From NCBI GenBank assembly GCA_021324975.1, contig JAJPIA010000111.1, positions 1 through 38,729 of the forward strand: DNA of 38,729 nucleotides, given 5' to 3'. How positions within the stretch are numbered: the stretch's first letter is position 1; each line of letters begins with the position of its first letter. Below, one piece after another: positions 1-8,522 of the stretch. The DNA is from Bacillota bacterium. GTDB taxonomy: Bacteria; Sysuimicrobiota; Sysuimicrobiia; Sysuimicrobiales; Segetimicrobiaceae. A program made the position numbers and the translations under genes. The notes below the pieces were generated by a model, which saw only the letters and a list, made by a program, of their open reading frames with translations, had not been told where the DNA came from and searched no databases.

Positions 1-1059
1 CGGCGGCTGGCGGAGGCCAAGAGCAACCTGCGGCAGTGGGGCGACGGCGCGGGCGTGTACCGCCGCGCGGTCAAGCGCTCCATCGTGACGCTGCCGCGCG
101 TCGTGGCGCACTACGGCATCAGCTCGCTGTTCGAGCCGTACGAGACGCCGGACACACCGCTCTTCAGCTACACGGTGCACCACCGCGACGGGCGCCGCGA
201 GGCGGCCGGCGGCCACGTGCTCGGGGCCGAGCTCGTCACCGTCACCTCCCGCGTCACAGGGGAAACCGCGGACGCGGCGTACGCCGCGCTCCACCTCGGC
301 GGCCACGACCTGCAGTGCGGCGTCCGGCTCGGGGCGACCGAGGCATGGTTCGAGGAGACGAAGCAGGCGCTGGTCGAGGCGTTTCAAGGACAGGGTGCGA
401 GTGCCGCGCTTCGCATGCTGGACGACCGGTTCGGCCGCGGCCTGTTCGGCCTTCCCGACCTCTTTATGGAAGAGCGCCGGAAGATCCTGAGCCTGCTCAC
501 CGAGGACCGGCTCGGCCGCTTCGAGGGTGTGTACCGCGAGCTGTACGAGGAGTCTCGCCCGCTCATTGCCTTCATGCGCGACTCCGACATCCCGATCCCG
601 CCGGCCTTTCTCATGGCCGCGCAGTACACGCTCACACGCGCGCTGGCCCAGGAGATTCGGCGCGCCGCGGAAGAACCGCTCGGCGATCGCGCGTTCGAGC
701 TGGCCGGCGACCTCGACGCGCTCGGGCTCGTGGCGGAGTGGCATGAGGCGGCCTCGCTGCTGCGGCAGGTCCTGGAGGCGTGCGCGGAGGACCTGGCGCA
801 CGATCCGCTGGGACCGCCGCTGGCGCAGACCCACCGGCTCCTCGATCTCGCCGACGCCCTCGGCGTGACCGTGAACCTATGGCAGGTGCAAAACCTCTAC
901 CACGCGGCGGCCGCGCGCCATCGGGACCTGCTCACGGATCCCCCGGCCCCAACCGACGCGGAGGACCATGCCGCCCCCGCGGCGGAGTTTCGCCGGCTCG
1001 GAATCCGCCTCAACTTCAACCTCGACGCGCTCCTGACGAACGCCCAGACGCCCACGTAA
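1..1059 (+). CDS. DUF3536 / GH57-type protein, C-terminal part
   Basis: The reading frame is open from base 1 and ends at TAA 1057-1059, so the 5' end lies outside the window; the visible part is 352 residues. It resembles the C-terminal DUF3536 region found on proteins with a GH57-like alpha-amylase/alpha-mannosidase domain. The recognisable stretches are a DGAGVYRRAV segment, then AHYGISSLFE, and near the C-terminus LWQVQNLYH. The rest is long acidic and hydrophobic helices with no signal peptide or membrane segment. Any catalytic domain would lie upstream of the window, so enzymatic function cannot be judged here. The family call is from memory of the motif pattern; the reading frame itself is certain. 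Confidence 0.6.
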   Translation, partial: RRLAEAKSNLRQWGDGAGVYRRAVKRSIVTLPRVVAHYGISSLFEPYETPDTPLFSYTVHHRDGRREAAGGHVLGAELVTVTSRVTGETADAAYAALHLGGHDLQCGVRLGATEAWFEETKQALVEAFQGQGASAALRMLDDRFGRGLFGLPDLFMEERRKILSLLTEDRLGRFEGVYRELYEESRPLIAFMRDSDIPIPPAFLMAAQYTLTRALAQEIRRAAEEPLGDRAFELAGDLDALGLVAEWHEAASLLRQVLEACAEDLAHDPLGPPLAQTHRLLDLADALGVTVNLWQVQNLYHAAAARHRDLLTDPPAPTDAEDHAAPAAEFRRLGIRLNFNLDALLTNAQTPT

Positions 1060-1069
1060 TCGACGGGCG

Positions 1070-1109
1070 GGCCTGTCCTCCGCTCCACTGGGCCTGCGGC
1101 GCGCGCCAA
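1070..1109. repeat. Dispersed intergenic repeat, family 1, copy A
   Basis: This 40-bp stretch between two convergent gene ends matches 19261-19300 at 35 of 40 positions without gaps. Both copies contain CTCCACT, then CCTGCGGCGCG and GCCAA. In the second copy the left edge lies in a perfect GGGCAGGCCTGCCC palindrome; here that palindrome is imperfect. No transposase is nearby. It is probably a small dispersed palindromic element. Confidence 0.6.
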
Positions 1110-1113
1110 CAAG

Positions 1114-1599
1114 CTAGAGGCGCGCCGCGACGACGACGCCCGTCACGCGGTGCCGCTCCGCGCCCGTGTCCACAACGAAGCTGATCCCGAGGGCCTTGTA
1201 CTCTACGAGGTCGTAGCCCGGCAGATGCAGCACCCCCGACGGGCGCCCGAACGCCTCCTGGACCACGTGGTCGGTGTCGCCGGGGCCCACGCCCTCGCGG
1301 GTGCGGTACCGTTCGTCGTGCGCAACGCTGATCAGGATGACCAGGTTGTCCACGGCCTCCACGGCAATCGACCGCAGCGAGCCCGATGCTTCGCGCCACG
1401 TGTACCAGACGGTCCGAGGATCCCGGTCGACCCTCGCGGGTGCTCCAAGAATGGCTTCCACGTCGTGGACGTGCATGCCGAGCCGGATGGGCCCCATGCC
1501 AATGCCGGGAACTACGAGGTACCGTGCCTGCGCCGGGGCGGCGAATACGGGGAGCGCAACCAGAGCCACTGCGAGGAGCGCGACGACAGATGAGCGCAT
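1114..1599 (-). CDS. Small secreted protein of unknown function
   Basis: A 161-residue protein with an N-terminal signal peptide (basic start, hydrophobic core to about residue 22, Ala-x-Ala-like cleavage region near APAQA). ATG at 1599 is supported by GGAGG eight bases upstream. The mature part begins with a GIGMGPIRLGM segment followed by VEAILGAP, a pattern common in secreted proteins with a small alpha/beta SmpA- or BLIP-like fold, where G-x-x-x-x-G-M-x-x-x-E-V/A precedes a helix. No catalytic motif is visible. It stands alone, converging with the DUF3536 gene, with the helicase gene ending about 130 bases upstream of its start. Function unknown. Confidence 0.7.
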   Translation of the reverse strand: MRSSVVALLAVALVALPVFAAPAQARYLVVPGIGMGPIRLGMHVHDVEAILGAPARVDRDPRTVWYTWREASGSLRSIAVEAVDNLVILISVAHDERYRTREGVGPGDTDHVVQEAFGRPSGVLHLPGYDLVEYKALGISFVVDTGAERHRVTGVVVAARL

Positions 1600-1730
1600 G
1601 TGTGCGACCTCCGTTGCTGCGATGTATACTGCGGCGTACGCGACGACGGTCTTGCGATGAACAACCTATAGTGTCGCGGCCGTGTGTTCGGCAGCCGGGC
1701 CCGGGCGGCCTCCTTCCGCCGTTTCTATGA

Positions 1731-4052
1731 TCAGGGCCGACGGCGGCGAAGTGGCAGAGCCGCCGGGACGCTTGGTCGCCCCGCCGGGCGGGTGCCCGTC
1801 AGGCGGCGCAGCAGGAAGATCGCCGCACCCTTGTCGAGAGGCGTGTTGAGGTTGCCGCACTTCGGCGATTGGATGCAGGACGGGCACCCCGCCTCACAGG
1901 GACAGGCGGCGATCGCCTCCCGCGTCCTTCCCAAGAGAGCCTCCAGTTGCCGGAACCCCTGCTCGGCGATGCCGACGCCGCCTGGGTAGCCGTCATAAAT
2001 GAAGATCGTTGCGTGACCGGTCTGCGGGTGGACCGGGTAGCTCACGCCGCCGATATCCCACCGGTCGCACATGGCTAGGAGGGGCAGCAGCCCGATCGCG
2101 GCATGCTCGACCGCGTGGATGCCGCCGGCGAGGTCCAGGCCGGCGCGCTCCACCGCCGAGACGAGGGCGTCCGGAAGCGCGATCCACACAGCCGTGGTGC
2201 GCAGCTCCTGCTCCGGCATGTCGAGCGGCTCGACCCCGAGCACCGTGTCCGTGACGAGCTGCTTCCGCCGGTATTCGACCACCTGCTGAGACACCCGCAC
2301 GCCGCCAAACCGCGCCTGGGCGGGGCCGATGGGCTCGGCTCCCGACGTGCCTTCGATCGCGAGATCCGTGAACACGCGCGCTTCGGTGTAGTATCCGCCT
2401 GCGTCCGGCTCCACGAACGCCGCGCGCGCGTCGAGGTCGAGCCGCGCCACGCGATACGACTCTCCTTGATGCAGGTAGATGGCCCCCTCGTGCAGTTGCT
2501 CGAACGCGCGCATCGCGTCCACCGTGCCGAGGACACGCCGCGTCCCGGCGCGCACGATCCGGTAGATGTCGCCCGATGCCGCGCGGATGTCCACAGTCCC
2601 CGCGGGGTACGCGCGTCGCGGAGCGTACCAGCGATCACCCCGGCGCGCGAGTGCACCGAGCCCCTCGAGCGCTCGGGCAACGTCGGCCATGCCCGGTCCA
2701 AACACCGGCTCGTCACCGGGCCACAGCGCGATCTCCGAGGCGGCGCACCGCAGATGGCCCGCGAGCACGTACGGGTTGTCCGGATTGACCGCGGCGCGCT
2801 CCACCGCACGCCCGAAGAAATACGCCGGCCGCCGCATGAGATACTGGTCCAGCGGGTCCCCCAGAGCAACGAGGACGGCGACGGACTCGCCGGCGCCCCG
2901 GCCCGCGCGCCCGGCGCGCTGCCAGACGCTCGCCATCGTCCCCGGATAGCCGACGAGGATCGCCGCGTCCAAGCCCCCGACGTCGATGCCGAGCTCGAGC
3001 GCGCTCGTGCTGACGACGCCGGCGAGCTCGCCGTCGAACAGCCGCCGCTCGATCTCGCGGCGTTCGTGCGGCAGATAACCGGCGCGGTACGGGCGGACGC
3101 GCCCGGCCAGCTCGGGCGCATCCTGCAACCCTTCCACCGCGTAGCGGTAGATGAGCTCCGTGATCTTGCGGGCCTTCGTGAACACGATGGTCCGCAGCCC
3201 GTGCCGGAGGAACGCGGTGAACAGGCGGCTTGCCTCCAGGTATGGGCTGCGCCGCGTCATGTCGGCCCGGTCGATGACCGGCGGGTTCCACAGGACAAAC
3301 TGCCTCGGTCCGCGCGGCGCACCGTCCGACGACACGGGGCGGAGCGGCACGCCCGTGAGGCGGCTTCCGAACTCCTCGGGATTGGCGATGGTTGCCGACG
3401 TGCAGATGAACTGCGGGTCGGCGCCGCGAAACCGGGCGAGCCGCCGGAGGCGCCGCAGGATGAGCGCGACATGGCTGCCAAAGACGCCGCGGTAGACGTG
3501 CATGTCGTCGAGGACGACATACCGGAGCGACCGCAGGAAACCGGTCCATCGAGCGTGTTGCGGCAGGATGCCGACGTGCAGCATGTCCGGATTGGTGAGG
3601 AGAATCCGAGCCTCCGCGCGCAGGCGCCGCCGCGTCTCCTGCGGCGTGTCCCCATCGTACGTCCCGAGATGCAGTGGGAGGCCGAAGCCGGCGAGCGCGT
3701 CCATCTGATCCTGCGCGAGCGCTTTGGTGGGATAAATAAACAGCGCGCACGCCGCGGCATCGGCAAGCAGCGCCTCGAGCACGGGCAGCGCATAACACAG
3801 CGTCTTGCCGCTCGCCGTCCCCGTGGTGACGATAACGGACGCGCCGCCGCGGACCGCCTCGAGTACCTCGGCCTGGTGCGTGTACAATCGCCGCACGCCG
3901 AGACGGTCGAGCGCCGATGCGAGGTCCGCCGGCAGCGCCGGATCCTGCGTCCCGAACCGCGCCGCCCGCGCCGGAAACTGTTCGCGGTGGACGATCTGGC
4001 CGCGGTACTGGGGGTCGGACTCGATCGCGTCGAGGACGGGGGCAATCTCCAT
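1731..4052 (-). CDS. mrfA: MrfA-type DEAD/DEAH helicase with DUF1998 zinc domain
   Basis: A 773-residue superfamily 2 helicase resembling Bacillus subtilis MrfA/YprA (about 750 residues), which repairs mitomycin-type DNA damage. Visible in order are a Q-motif-like YTHQAEVLEAV, Walker A TGTASGKT (K83), the DEAH-box position reading DDMH (residues 182-185) followed by VYRGVFGSH, motif III SATIANP, motif VI QRAGRAGR, and a C-terminal DUF1998 part ending in a four-cysteine cluster CPCEAGCPSC with a further PKCG. The start at 4052 gives the MEIAPVLDAI N-terminus; an in-frame GTG at 4169 was rejected because its codons come from a dispersed repeat. The acidic box has Asp where Glu is usual. No MrfB-like exonuclease gene is adjacent. 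Confidence 0.88.
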   Translation of the reverse strand: MEIAPVLDAIESDPQYRGQIVHREQFPARAARFGTQDPALPADLASALDRLGVRRLYTHQAEVLEAVRGGASVIVTTGTASGKTLCYALPVLEALLADAAACALFIYPTKALAQDQMDALAGFGLPLHLGTYDGDTPQETRRRLRAEARILLTNPDMLHVGILPQHARWTGFLRSLRYVVLDDMHVYRGVFGSHVALILRRLRRLARFRGADPQFICTSATIANPEEFGSRLTGVPLRPVSSDGAPRGPRQFVLWNPPVIDRADMTRRSPYLEASRLFTAFLRHGLRTIVFTKARKITELIYRYAVEGLQDAPELAGRVRPYRAGYLPHERREIERRLFDGELAGVVSTSALELGIDVGGLDAAILVGYPGTMASVWQRAGRAGRGAGESVAVLVALGDPLDQYLMRRPAYFFGRAVERAAVNPDNPYVLAGHLRCAASEIALWPGDEPVFGPGMADVARALEGLGALARRGDRWYAPRRAYPAGTVDIRAASGDIYRIVRAGTRRVLGTVDAMRAFEQLHEGAIYLHQGESYRVARLDLDARAAFVEPDAGGYYTEARVFTDLAIEGTSGAEPIGPAQARFGGVRVSQQVVEYRRKQLVTDTVLGVEPLDMPEQELRTTAVWIALPDALVSAVERAGLDLAGGIHAVEHAAIGLLPLLAMCDRWDIGGVSYPVHPQTGHATIFIYDGYPGGVGIAEQGFRQLEALLGRTREAIAACPCEAGCPSCIQSPKCGNLNTPLDKGAAIFLLRRLTGTRPAGRPSVPAALPLRRRRP

Positions 4053-4141
4053 GGGGCGCAGTTCGGTACGATCGCAACGGGCGCCTGCGCCACCGTACGT
4101 GCCGGTGGGCCGTGCCGCTATTGCATCATCGCATTTGTTGG

Positions 4142-4171
4142 CCCTCGTCGCACATACGAGACGCTGCACTA
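4142..4171. repeat. Dispersed hairpin repeat, family 2, copy B
   Basis: These 30 bases are identical to 19494-19523. On the minus strand they read TAGTGCAGCGT followed by a hairpin with CTCGT/ACGAG arms and a 7-base loop. A third, diverged copy with the same layout occurs at 30272-30299. It lies in the leader of the helicase gene and creates a spurious N-terminal extension of that gene's reading frame. Confidence 0.75.
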
Positions 4172-4206
4172 CGGCGGACCCCGCGCCGTGGGAGCGCGGG
4201 GCGCCG

Positions 4207-5112
4207 TCAACGCCCGCGCTTGAGTGTTACCCGCCGTCTCGTCGGCGGGACGCGCCCGTCGATCGCGACGACCTCCCGGCCCTTGTGTTTGTAGATCGCG
4301 GCGGCCTCTCGGCCCTTGTGTTCTTGGATAATATTCCCGCCGTCTACCACGATCGATTGACCGGTCACGTAGCTCGCCGCGTCCGACGCGAGAAAAGCGA
4401 TCACGGCCGCGACCTCGTCGGGCCGCCCCGGGCGTCCCACAGGTGTGTGGCGCCCCCCGGTCTCTACCACCGCCTGCGCGCCCCCCGGCCGCGTCAAGAT
4501 CCAGCCCGGCGCCACGGAATTTACCGTCACGCCGTCCCGCGCGAGCTCCAGCGCCAGCGAGCGGGTCAGGCCGTCCATCCCGGCTTTCGCCGCGGCATAC
4601 GCGCTCCCGCCATCGTATGCCACAAACGGCCCCGTCACCGAGGAGACGTTGATGATCCTCCCGTAGCCGCGCTCGACCATGAGCGGCGCCACTGCCCGCG
4701 TCACGTGGAACGCCGTCGTCAGGTTGCGATCCAGCGTGCGCTGCCATTCGGCCGGATCGAGCTGCACGAACCTGCGCGACCTCGCGGCCTTGCCGACTTG
4801 GGCCAGCCCCGCATTGTTCACCAGGATGTCGACCCGCCCAAAGCGCGCCCGCACCGCCCGCGCGAGCGAGGCGACCTGGTCGATCTGCGTGAGGTCGGCG
4901 ACAAAGGCGGCCACCGTGCCGCCGGCGCCGGACAGCTCGTGCGCACGCTCGTGGATCCGCGCCGTCGTCGACGCGATCGCCACCGCCGCGCCGTGCCCCG
5001 CCAGAACGCGGGCCGTGGCAAACCCTATGCCGGTCGGGTTGCCGCAGCCGGTGACGAGCGCAACCCGTCCTCCCAGAGGTGGCTGTCTTGGATCGCGGAT
5101 TGCGCTCGACAT
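4207..5112 (-). CDS. SDR family NAD(P)-dependent oxidoreductase
   Basis: A 301-residue classical short-chain dehydrogenase/reductase, probably acting like a 3-oxoacyl-ACP reductase or a related alcohol/ketone oxidoreductase; the substrate cannot be read from sequence. It has the cofactor-binding TGCGNPTGIG, the NNAG motif, the active-site set Asn, Ser (NVSSVTG), Tyr and Lys (YAAAKAG), and the VNSVAPGWI and VDGGN elements. ATG 5112 was chosen because a G-run (GGGGGG) sits just upstream; ATG 5136 is the alternative, and longer starts lack any signal. The C-terminus is unusual: after the normal GGNIIQEHKG ending there is a basic tail in which HKGREAAAI is repeated as HKGREVVAI, encoded by a short duplicated DNA segment around 4268-4325. 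Confidence 0.85.
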   Translation of the reverse strand: MSSAIRDPRQPPLGGRVALVTGCGNPTGIGFATARVLAGHGAAVAIASTTARIHERAHELSGAGGTVAAFVADLTQIDQVASLARAVRARFGRVDILVNNAGLAQVGKAARSRRFVQLDPAEWQRTLDRNLTTAFHVTRAVAPLMVERGYGRIINVSSVTGPFVAYDGGSAYAAAKAGMDGLTRSLALELARDGVTVNSVAPGWILTRPGGAQAVVETGGRHTPVGRPGRPDEVAAVIAFLASDAASYVTGQSIVVDGGNIIQEHKGREAAAIYKHKGREVVAIDGRVPPTRRRVTLKRGR

Positions 5113-5309
5113 AAGCCCCCCGTTCTGCGTCTCCATGGGTCCGGCCGTACCGTGCCCGCGATTTTTCGTGTAGGGGATAGTTCCCCGGGCGGTGCTTGGG
5201 GGTCCTCCGGCCGTCGATGGGCCCGCGGTGCTCACGGGCCTCCGCGCGTCGATAAGCTCCCGTCGCACTCGGGGAAAATCGATATGAAGCGGAATGGAGG
5301 TGACCGCCG

Positions 5310-5588
5310 ATGATGAGGCTCGCGGCGCGAAGCGCGCTTGTCCTAGCGGCGTGTTGCGTCTTGATCGGTTTGCCCATCTTGACGCCGGTGCCTGCCCATG
5401 CACAGGGCTTCAATGTCCACTTCTATTTTGGCGGCCCACCGCCGCCGCCGGCGTATGGCCCGTATGGCCCGCCGAACTACGTATCGACCGACTGGTATTA
5501 CTATTGCCGCGAGGCTTACTGGCACCGGGATTGGTACGCGATGCGGCAATGCCGTAGCTACTACTACTGGCATGGGTATGGCTATTGA
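5310..5588 (+). CDS. Small secreted Tyr/Pro-rich protein
   Basis: A 92-residue protein with a clear signal peptide (hydrophobic core from residues 8-27, cleavage near PAHAQ). The mature part is about 60 residues, dominated by Pro, Gly, Tyr and Trp: a PPPPPAYGPYGPP run, then DWYYYCREAYW and a RSYYYWHGYGY end, with two cysteines. GGAGGTGA at 5296-5303 gives good spacing to ATG 5310 (ATG 5313 is also possible). It resembles other short secreted YXY/WH-rich proteins of unknown role, perhaps surface or envelope associated. The gene stands alone and converges on the VirD4-like gene, with 34 bases between the stops. Confidence 0.7.
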   Translation: MMRLAARSALVLAACCVLIGLPILTPVPAHAQGFNVHFYFGGPPPPPAYGPYGPPNYVSTDWYYYCREAYWHRDWYAMRQCRSYYYWHGYGY

Positions 5589-5622
5589 CTTGATTGGCTA
5601 GGAGCACATCAGGCTGGTTACA

Positions 5623-7923
5623 TTAGGAAAGACATTCGCTAGGAGCATCTGCTGGGAGAGCGTCATTGAGTGAAGGTTTGACCGAGGTGGCCGGCACCCG
5701 ATGGGCGGCGGCCACCTCCGCGCACGACCCGGCGGCGGAATCGCCCGAAGTCGTCGGGACGCACTCAGCCCGAAACTGCAGCGGTCCCGCGGCCTCGATC
5801 GCCCGCCGCTCCAACACCAGCACCGGCCGCACGCGTCGCACCCAGCCCAACTCTGCCCAGCGCCGCACTCTGGCCTGCATGGTCTCGGCACCGCCCGCTG
5901 CGCTCGCCGCGACCGATGAATCAACGCGAAGGGTCACGAGGCGGCCCGCCCGCCACACCGCGCGGACCGACCGGCGATCCCCGTCCGGCGGCACGGCGAG
6001 CGCCGCCTGCACGAACTCGCGGAGCGCGCTTCGGTCTTCCGGGGTGGCTGTGACGCTTGGCGACCGGCTGGGCAGAGCGCGATCGGTTGCGCCGACCACG
6101 GACGATGCGCCGCTCTGTCCTGTGCCGGCGGCCGAACCCGGGAGGGCGCGCCGGTCTTTCACGGTGGCTGCTACGCTTGGCGACCAGCTGGGCAGAATGC
6201 GATCGGTTGCGCCGACCACGGACGATGCGCCGCTCTGCCCTGTGCCGGCGGATCGCGCCTGCGTCCACGCTGTGGCTCGGGCACGAAGCGGCGACGCGTC
6301 CTGCCGGCCGTCGGGGGGCATCGGCGTCTCGGGCGGCACTTGGCGGTGCGCCGGATCTTCGCCGGGCGGCGCACCGAGCCGGCGGCTTCGAAGATCGTGG
6401 TACACGGTGATCTCCGCGGTGCTTGGCGGCCGGGCGGGAACGAGGCCAAGATACTCGGGGCGCCGATAGTATGGAGGGCACCACAGGCGTGCCGGCGGCA
6501 CGCCCGCACTGCGGACGAGGGTCTCGTGCGAGGCCGCGTCGACGCCCTGGAGTTCCTGCGGTGAGCACAGCGGCACGCCGATCACGCCCCGGTACGGAGC
6601 CTTCCCAGAGGTGCGCGGGACGGAGTTTTGCCGCACGTCGGGCACGCCGGTCAGCCCGAGCGTCCGGCTCAGCCGCTCCGCATCACCGTCGGCCAGCGGT
6701 GCCAGGTAGATTTTTGTGACGAGGTTGGCGGCCACCGCCGCCCACCCGGCCCGACCGTAGACGTGTTCGCCCTGTGCCTCACTCTGAATCGTCGCCATGA
6801 TCGCCACGCCCCGGCTGCGCAGCGTCGCCAGGTGTTCGGCAAACGCCGGCAGTGCGCCCCACGCGGGCAATTCCTCAAACACCGCAAGCACCGGGACCCG
6901 TTCGTCTGATGCGCGCGGCCGGAGCAGAAGCGAGTTGAGATCACGAAGAAACAGGCGCCACAGCCAGTGGCATCGCTCGAGCGCGGACTGGGGAATCCCG
7001 ACAATGAGCAGGATTGGCTCTCGCCGGAGACGATCCAGCGGCAGGCGGCGATGCGGGGGCGCCGCCCGCGTCGCGGCGCACACCGCGGGATCACTCCACG
7101 CATCCAGCCGCGACGCGATGCCCTGAAGGATGCCCGCTTGGTCCTTCGGCAGCATCGTGCGGTACGCGCCGAGGTGGCGCTCCAACAGCTCGGCGCCGGC
7201 ATGCTCGTGCACGTACGCGCGCACGGCATCCGGGCCGGCCGCGGACAGCGCACGGACACGATCCAGCGCGGCGCCTCCATCGGACGCCACCGCGTAGATG
7301 AGCGTGGCGCACACGTGCCGTTCGACGCCGGCCCAGTACCCGAGATCAGGGCTTCCGTCCCGAGGCTCCTCGAACAGCATCGTGGCAATCCGCTGAGCCG
7401 CCGCTATCGTCCGGCATCCGTCGAGCGGGTTCCAGCACAGCGACGCCGCCTCCAACGGGGCGAACACGCAGACATCCCGGTCGGCGCGCTGCCAAGCTAC
7501 CGCTGCGGAGGCGAGCGTGTCGTCTTCGCCGTACTTGAGGTCGAACACGACCGCGGAGACGCCGTGGCGCGCGGCTTCGAGCAAAACCGGCATCGTGACG
7601 GTACTCGTCTTCCCCGCGCCGGTGAGCCCTACGACCAACACGTGGCGGGCCAAGGCGGCGTTGGGCAGCCGGAGCAGCGGCCCGCACAGCAACCGCCGCA
7701 GCGGCGCAGACCGCCTCCCCACGAGCGCGCGGGCGACTCCCCGCGGCCCGGCGTAGCCGAGAGGGAACCACGCGTCGCGCCCTCGCCGCAATCGCCGTAG
7801 GTCCGCGCGCCCCGCGAACCGTGCGCCGCGCCGCCCGAGCAGGCTTGGAGCGTCGTCGCGCAGGAGCCGCCACGCGGCCGCCGCCGCGGCGAGCACCAGC
7901 GCACCCCACCACGCGAGCGCCAT
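5623..7923 (-). CDS. virD4: VirD4/TraG-like type IV coupling ATPase
   Basis: A 766-residue P-loop ATPase of the VirD4/TraG coupling-protein class, the inner-membrane subunit that presents substrates to a type IV secretion channel. It has one N-terminal membrane segment (residues 2-20), Walker A GLTGAGKTS (K105), a Walker B-like AVFEELPAWG (E350/E351, Glu where Asp is usual) and the ATIQSEAQ segment typical of motif III. The C-terminal third is a low-complexity linker with two copies of a 40-residue repeat (about residues 558-635), then a small domain with a WRAGRLVTLRV core. ATG 7923 is preferred over 7953 because GGTGAG lies six bases upstream. It is the last gene of the secretion operon. 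Confidence 0.82.
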   Translation of the reverse strand: MALAWWGALVLAAAAAAWRLLRDDAPSLLGRRGARFAGRADLRRLRRGRDAWFPLGYAGPRGVARALVGRRSAPLRRLLCGPLLRLPNAALARHVLVVGLTGAGKTSTVTMPVLLEAARHGVSAVVFDLKYGEDDTLASAAVAWQRADRDVCVFAPLEAASLCWNPLDGCRTIAAAQRIATMLFEEPRDGSPDLGYWAGVERHVCATLIYAVASDGGAALDRVRALSAAGPDAVRAYVHEHAGAELLERHLGAYRTMLPKDQAGILQGIASRLDAWSDPAVCAATRAAPPHRRLPLDRLRREPILLIVGIPQSALERCHWLWRLFLRDLNSLLLRPRASDERVPVLAVFEELPAWGALPAFAEHLATLRSRGVAIMATIQSEAQGEHVYGRAGWAAVAANLVTKIYLAPLADGDAERLSRTLGLTGVPDVRQNSVPRTSGKAPYRGVIGVPLCSPQELQGVDAASHETLVRSAGVPPARLWCPPYYRRPEYLGLVPARPPSTAEITVYHDLRSRRLGAPPGEDPAHRQVPPETPMPPDGRQDASPLRARATAWTQARSAGTGQSGASSVVGATDRILPSWSPSVAATVKDRRALPGSAAGTGQSGASSVVGATDRALPSRSPSVTATPEDRSALREFVQAALAVPPDGDRRSVRAVWRAGRLVTLRVDSSVAASAAGGAETMQARVRRWAELGWVRRVRPVLVLERRAIEAAGPLQFRAECVPTTSGDSAAGSCAEVAAAHRVPATSVKPSLNDALPADAPSECLS
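6021..6251. repeat. Two tandem 120-bp repeat units inside the virD4-like gene
   Basis: About 111 bp starting at 6021 recur starting at 6141 with a period of exactly 120 bp. The core from 6076 to 6117 is almost identical to 6196-6237. Because the period is a multiple of three, it encodes two 40-residue protein repeats, each carrying TGQSGASSVVGATDR. The edges of the units are more diverged than the core. Confidence 0.85.
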
Positions 7924-7930
7924 GACGCGC

Positions 7931-8509
7931 TCACCGTACATATGGAATACCATAGCCCTCGGGAACCGCCTGCACGGTCACGGAACACCACGCACCGTTC
8001 CACCGGATGAACAGAAACACCGCGTACCCGTCGCGCTCGTACTCCGCCAGATCGCTGACCCATGGCGCCGCCGTCTTCAGAGCCTCCGCGCCGGCCGACC
8101 CGGGCGTCCGCAGGGAGGCGATGACGGCTGCCAGGGCGCCCGGCACCGGGGCCTCGCGGGACGCGGCTTCGAGCGCGGCGGCAGCCTTGGCCGCCGGGTT
8201 GGCCGTGGGCGGTCCCGTGATCAACATCACGATCGCGCCCGGACCGGGACAGCCGTCCCAGAAGTACGGAACATAGGGTGCGACCGCGATGTCCACTGGT
8301 GCACCCGGCCAGTGCCGGGTCACCTCGACGATCCCGGACGCCGCATCCACGAGGGAGAGCACCGCCGCAGTACTCCCGGCCGGCAGCGCCGCGGCCCTAC
8401 CGGCGCACGGGCCGATGCCTCCGCAGGGGCCGCCGTGCGGCGGCGCGGCGAGCGCAAGCGCGGTCGCGGCAATGCCGGTGGCAATCTTCGCGGTGCGCCG
8501 GGCTCCCAC
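7931..8509 (-). CDS. Exported protein of the secretion operon, unknown function
   Basis: A 192-residue protein with a basic N-terminus and an Ala-rich hydrophobic stretch (signal peptide or anchor, ending near residue 22), then a Gly/Cys-bearing segment GGPCGGIGPCAG and a C-terminal half with GYAVFLFIRWNGAWCSVTV, which suggests a small beta-rich domain. The four cysteines could form two disulfides outside the cytoplasm. GTG 8509 has GAGG seven bases upstream; GTG 8515 is an equally in-frame alternative. It lies between the VirB6-like and VirD4-like genes with gaps of 13 and 7 bases, so it is co-transcribed and probably part of the apparatus. I do not recognise the family. Confidence 0.65.
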   Translation of the reverse strand: MGARRTAKIATGIAATALALAAPPHGGPCGGIGPCAGRAAALPAGSTAAVLSLVDAASGIVEVTRHWPGAPVDIAVAPYVPYFWDGCPGPGAIVMLITGPPTANPAAKAAAALEAASREAPVPGALAAVIASLRTPGSAGAEALKTAAPWVSDLAEYERDGYAVFLFIRWNGAWCSVTVQAVPEGYGIPYVR

Positions 8510-8522
8510 GATCACGCCTCGA

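Noticed and set aside
36-746. 236-codon ORF overlapping the DUF3536 frame
   Set aside because: Arg/Gly/Pro-rich out-of-frame shadow of the partial gene at 1-1059.
4053-4169. 39-residue N-terminal extension of the helicase
   Set aside because: Its first codons lie in a dispersed repeat also found at 19494-19523, and the family begins near the later ATG 4052.
2103-4223. 706-codon plus-strand ORF opposite the helicase gene, and similar long ORFs at 3805-5313, 16173-17468, 19814-21604 and 28031-29731
   Set aside because: They are antisense shadows of well-supported genes in high-GC DNA, rich in Arg/His/Asp/Gln with no family motifs or ribosome-binding sites.
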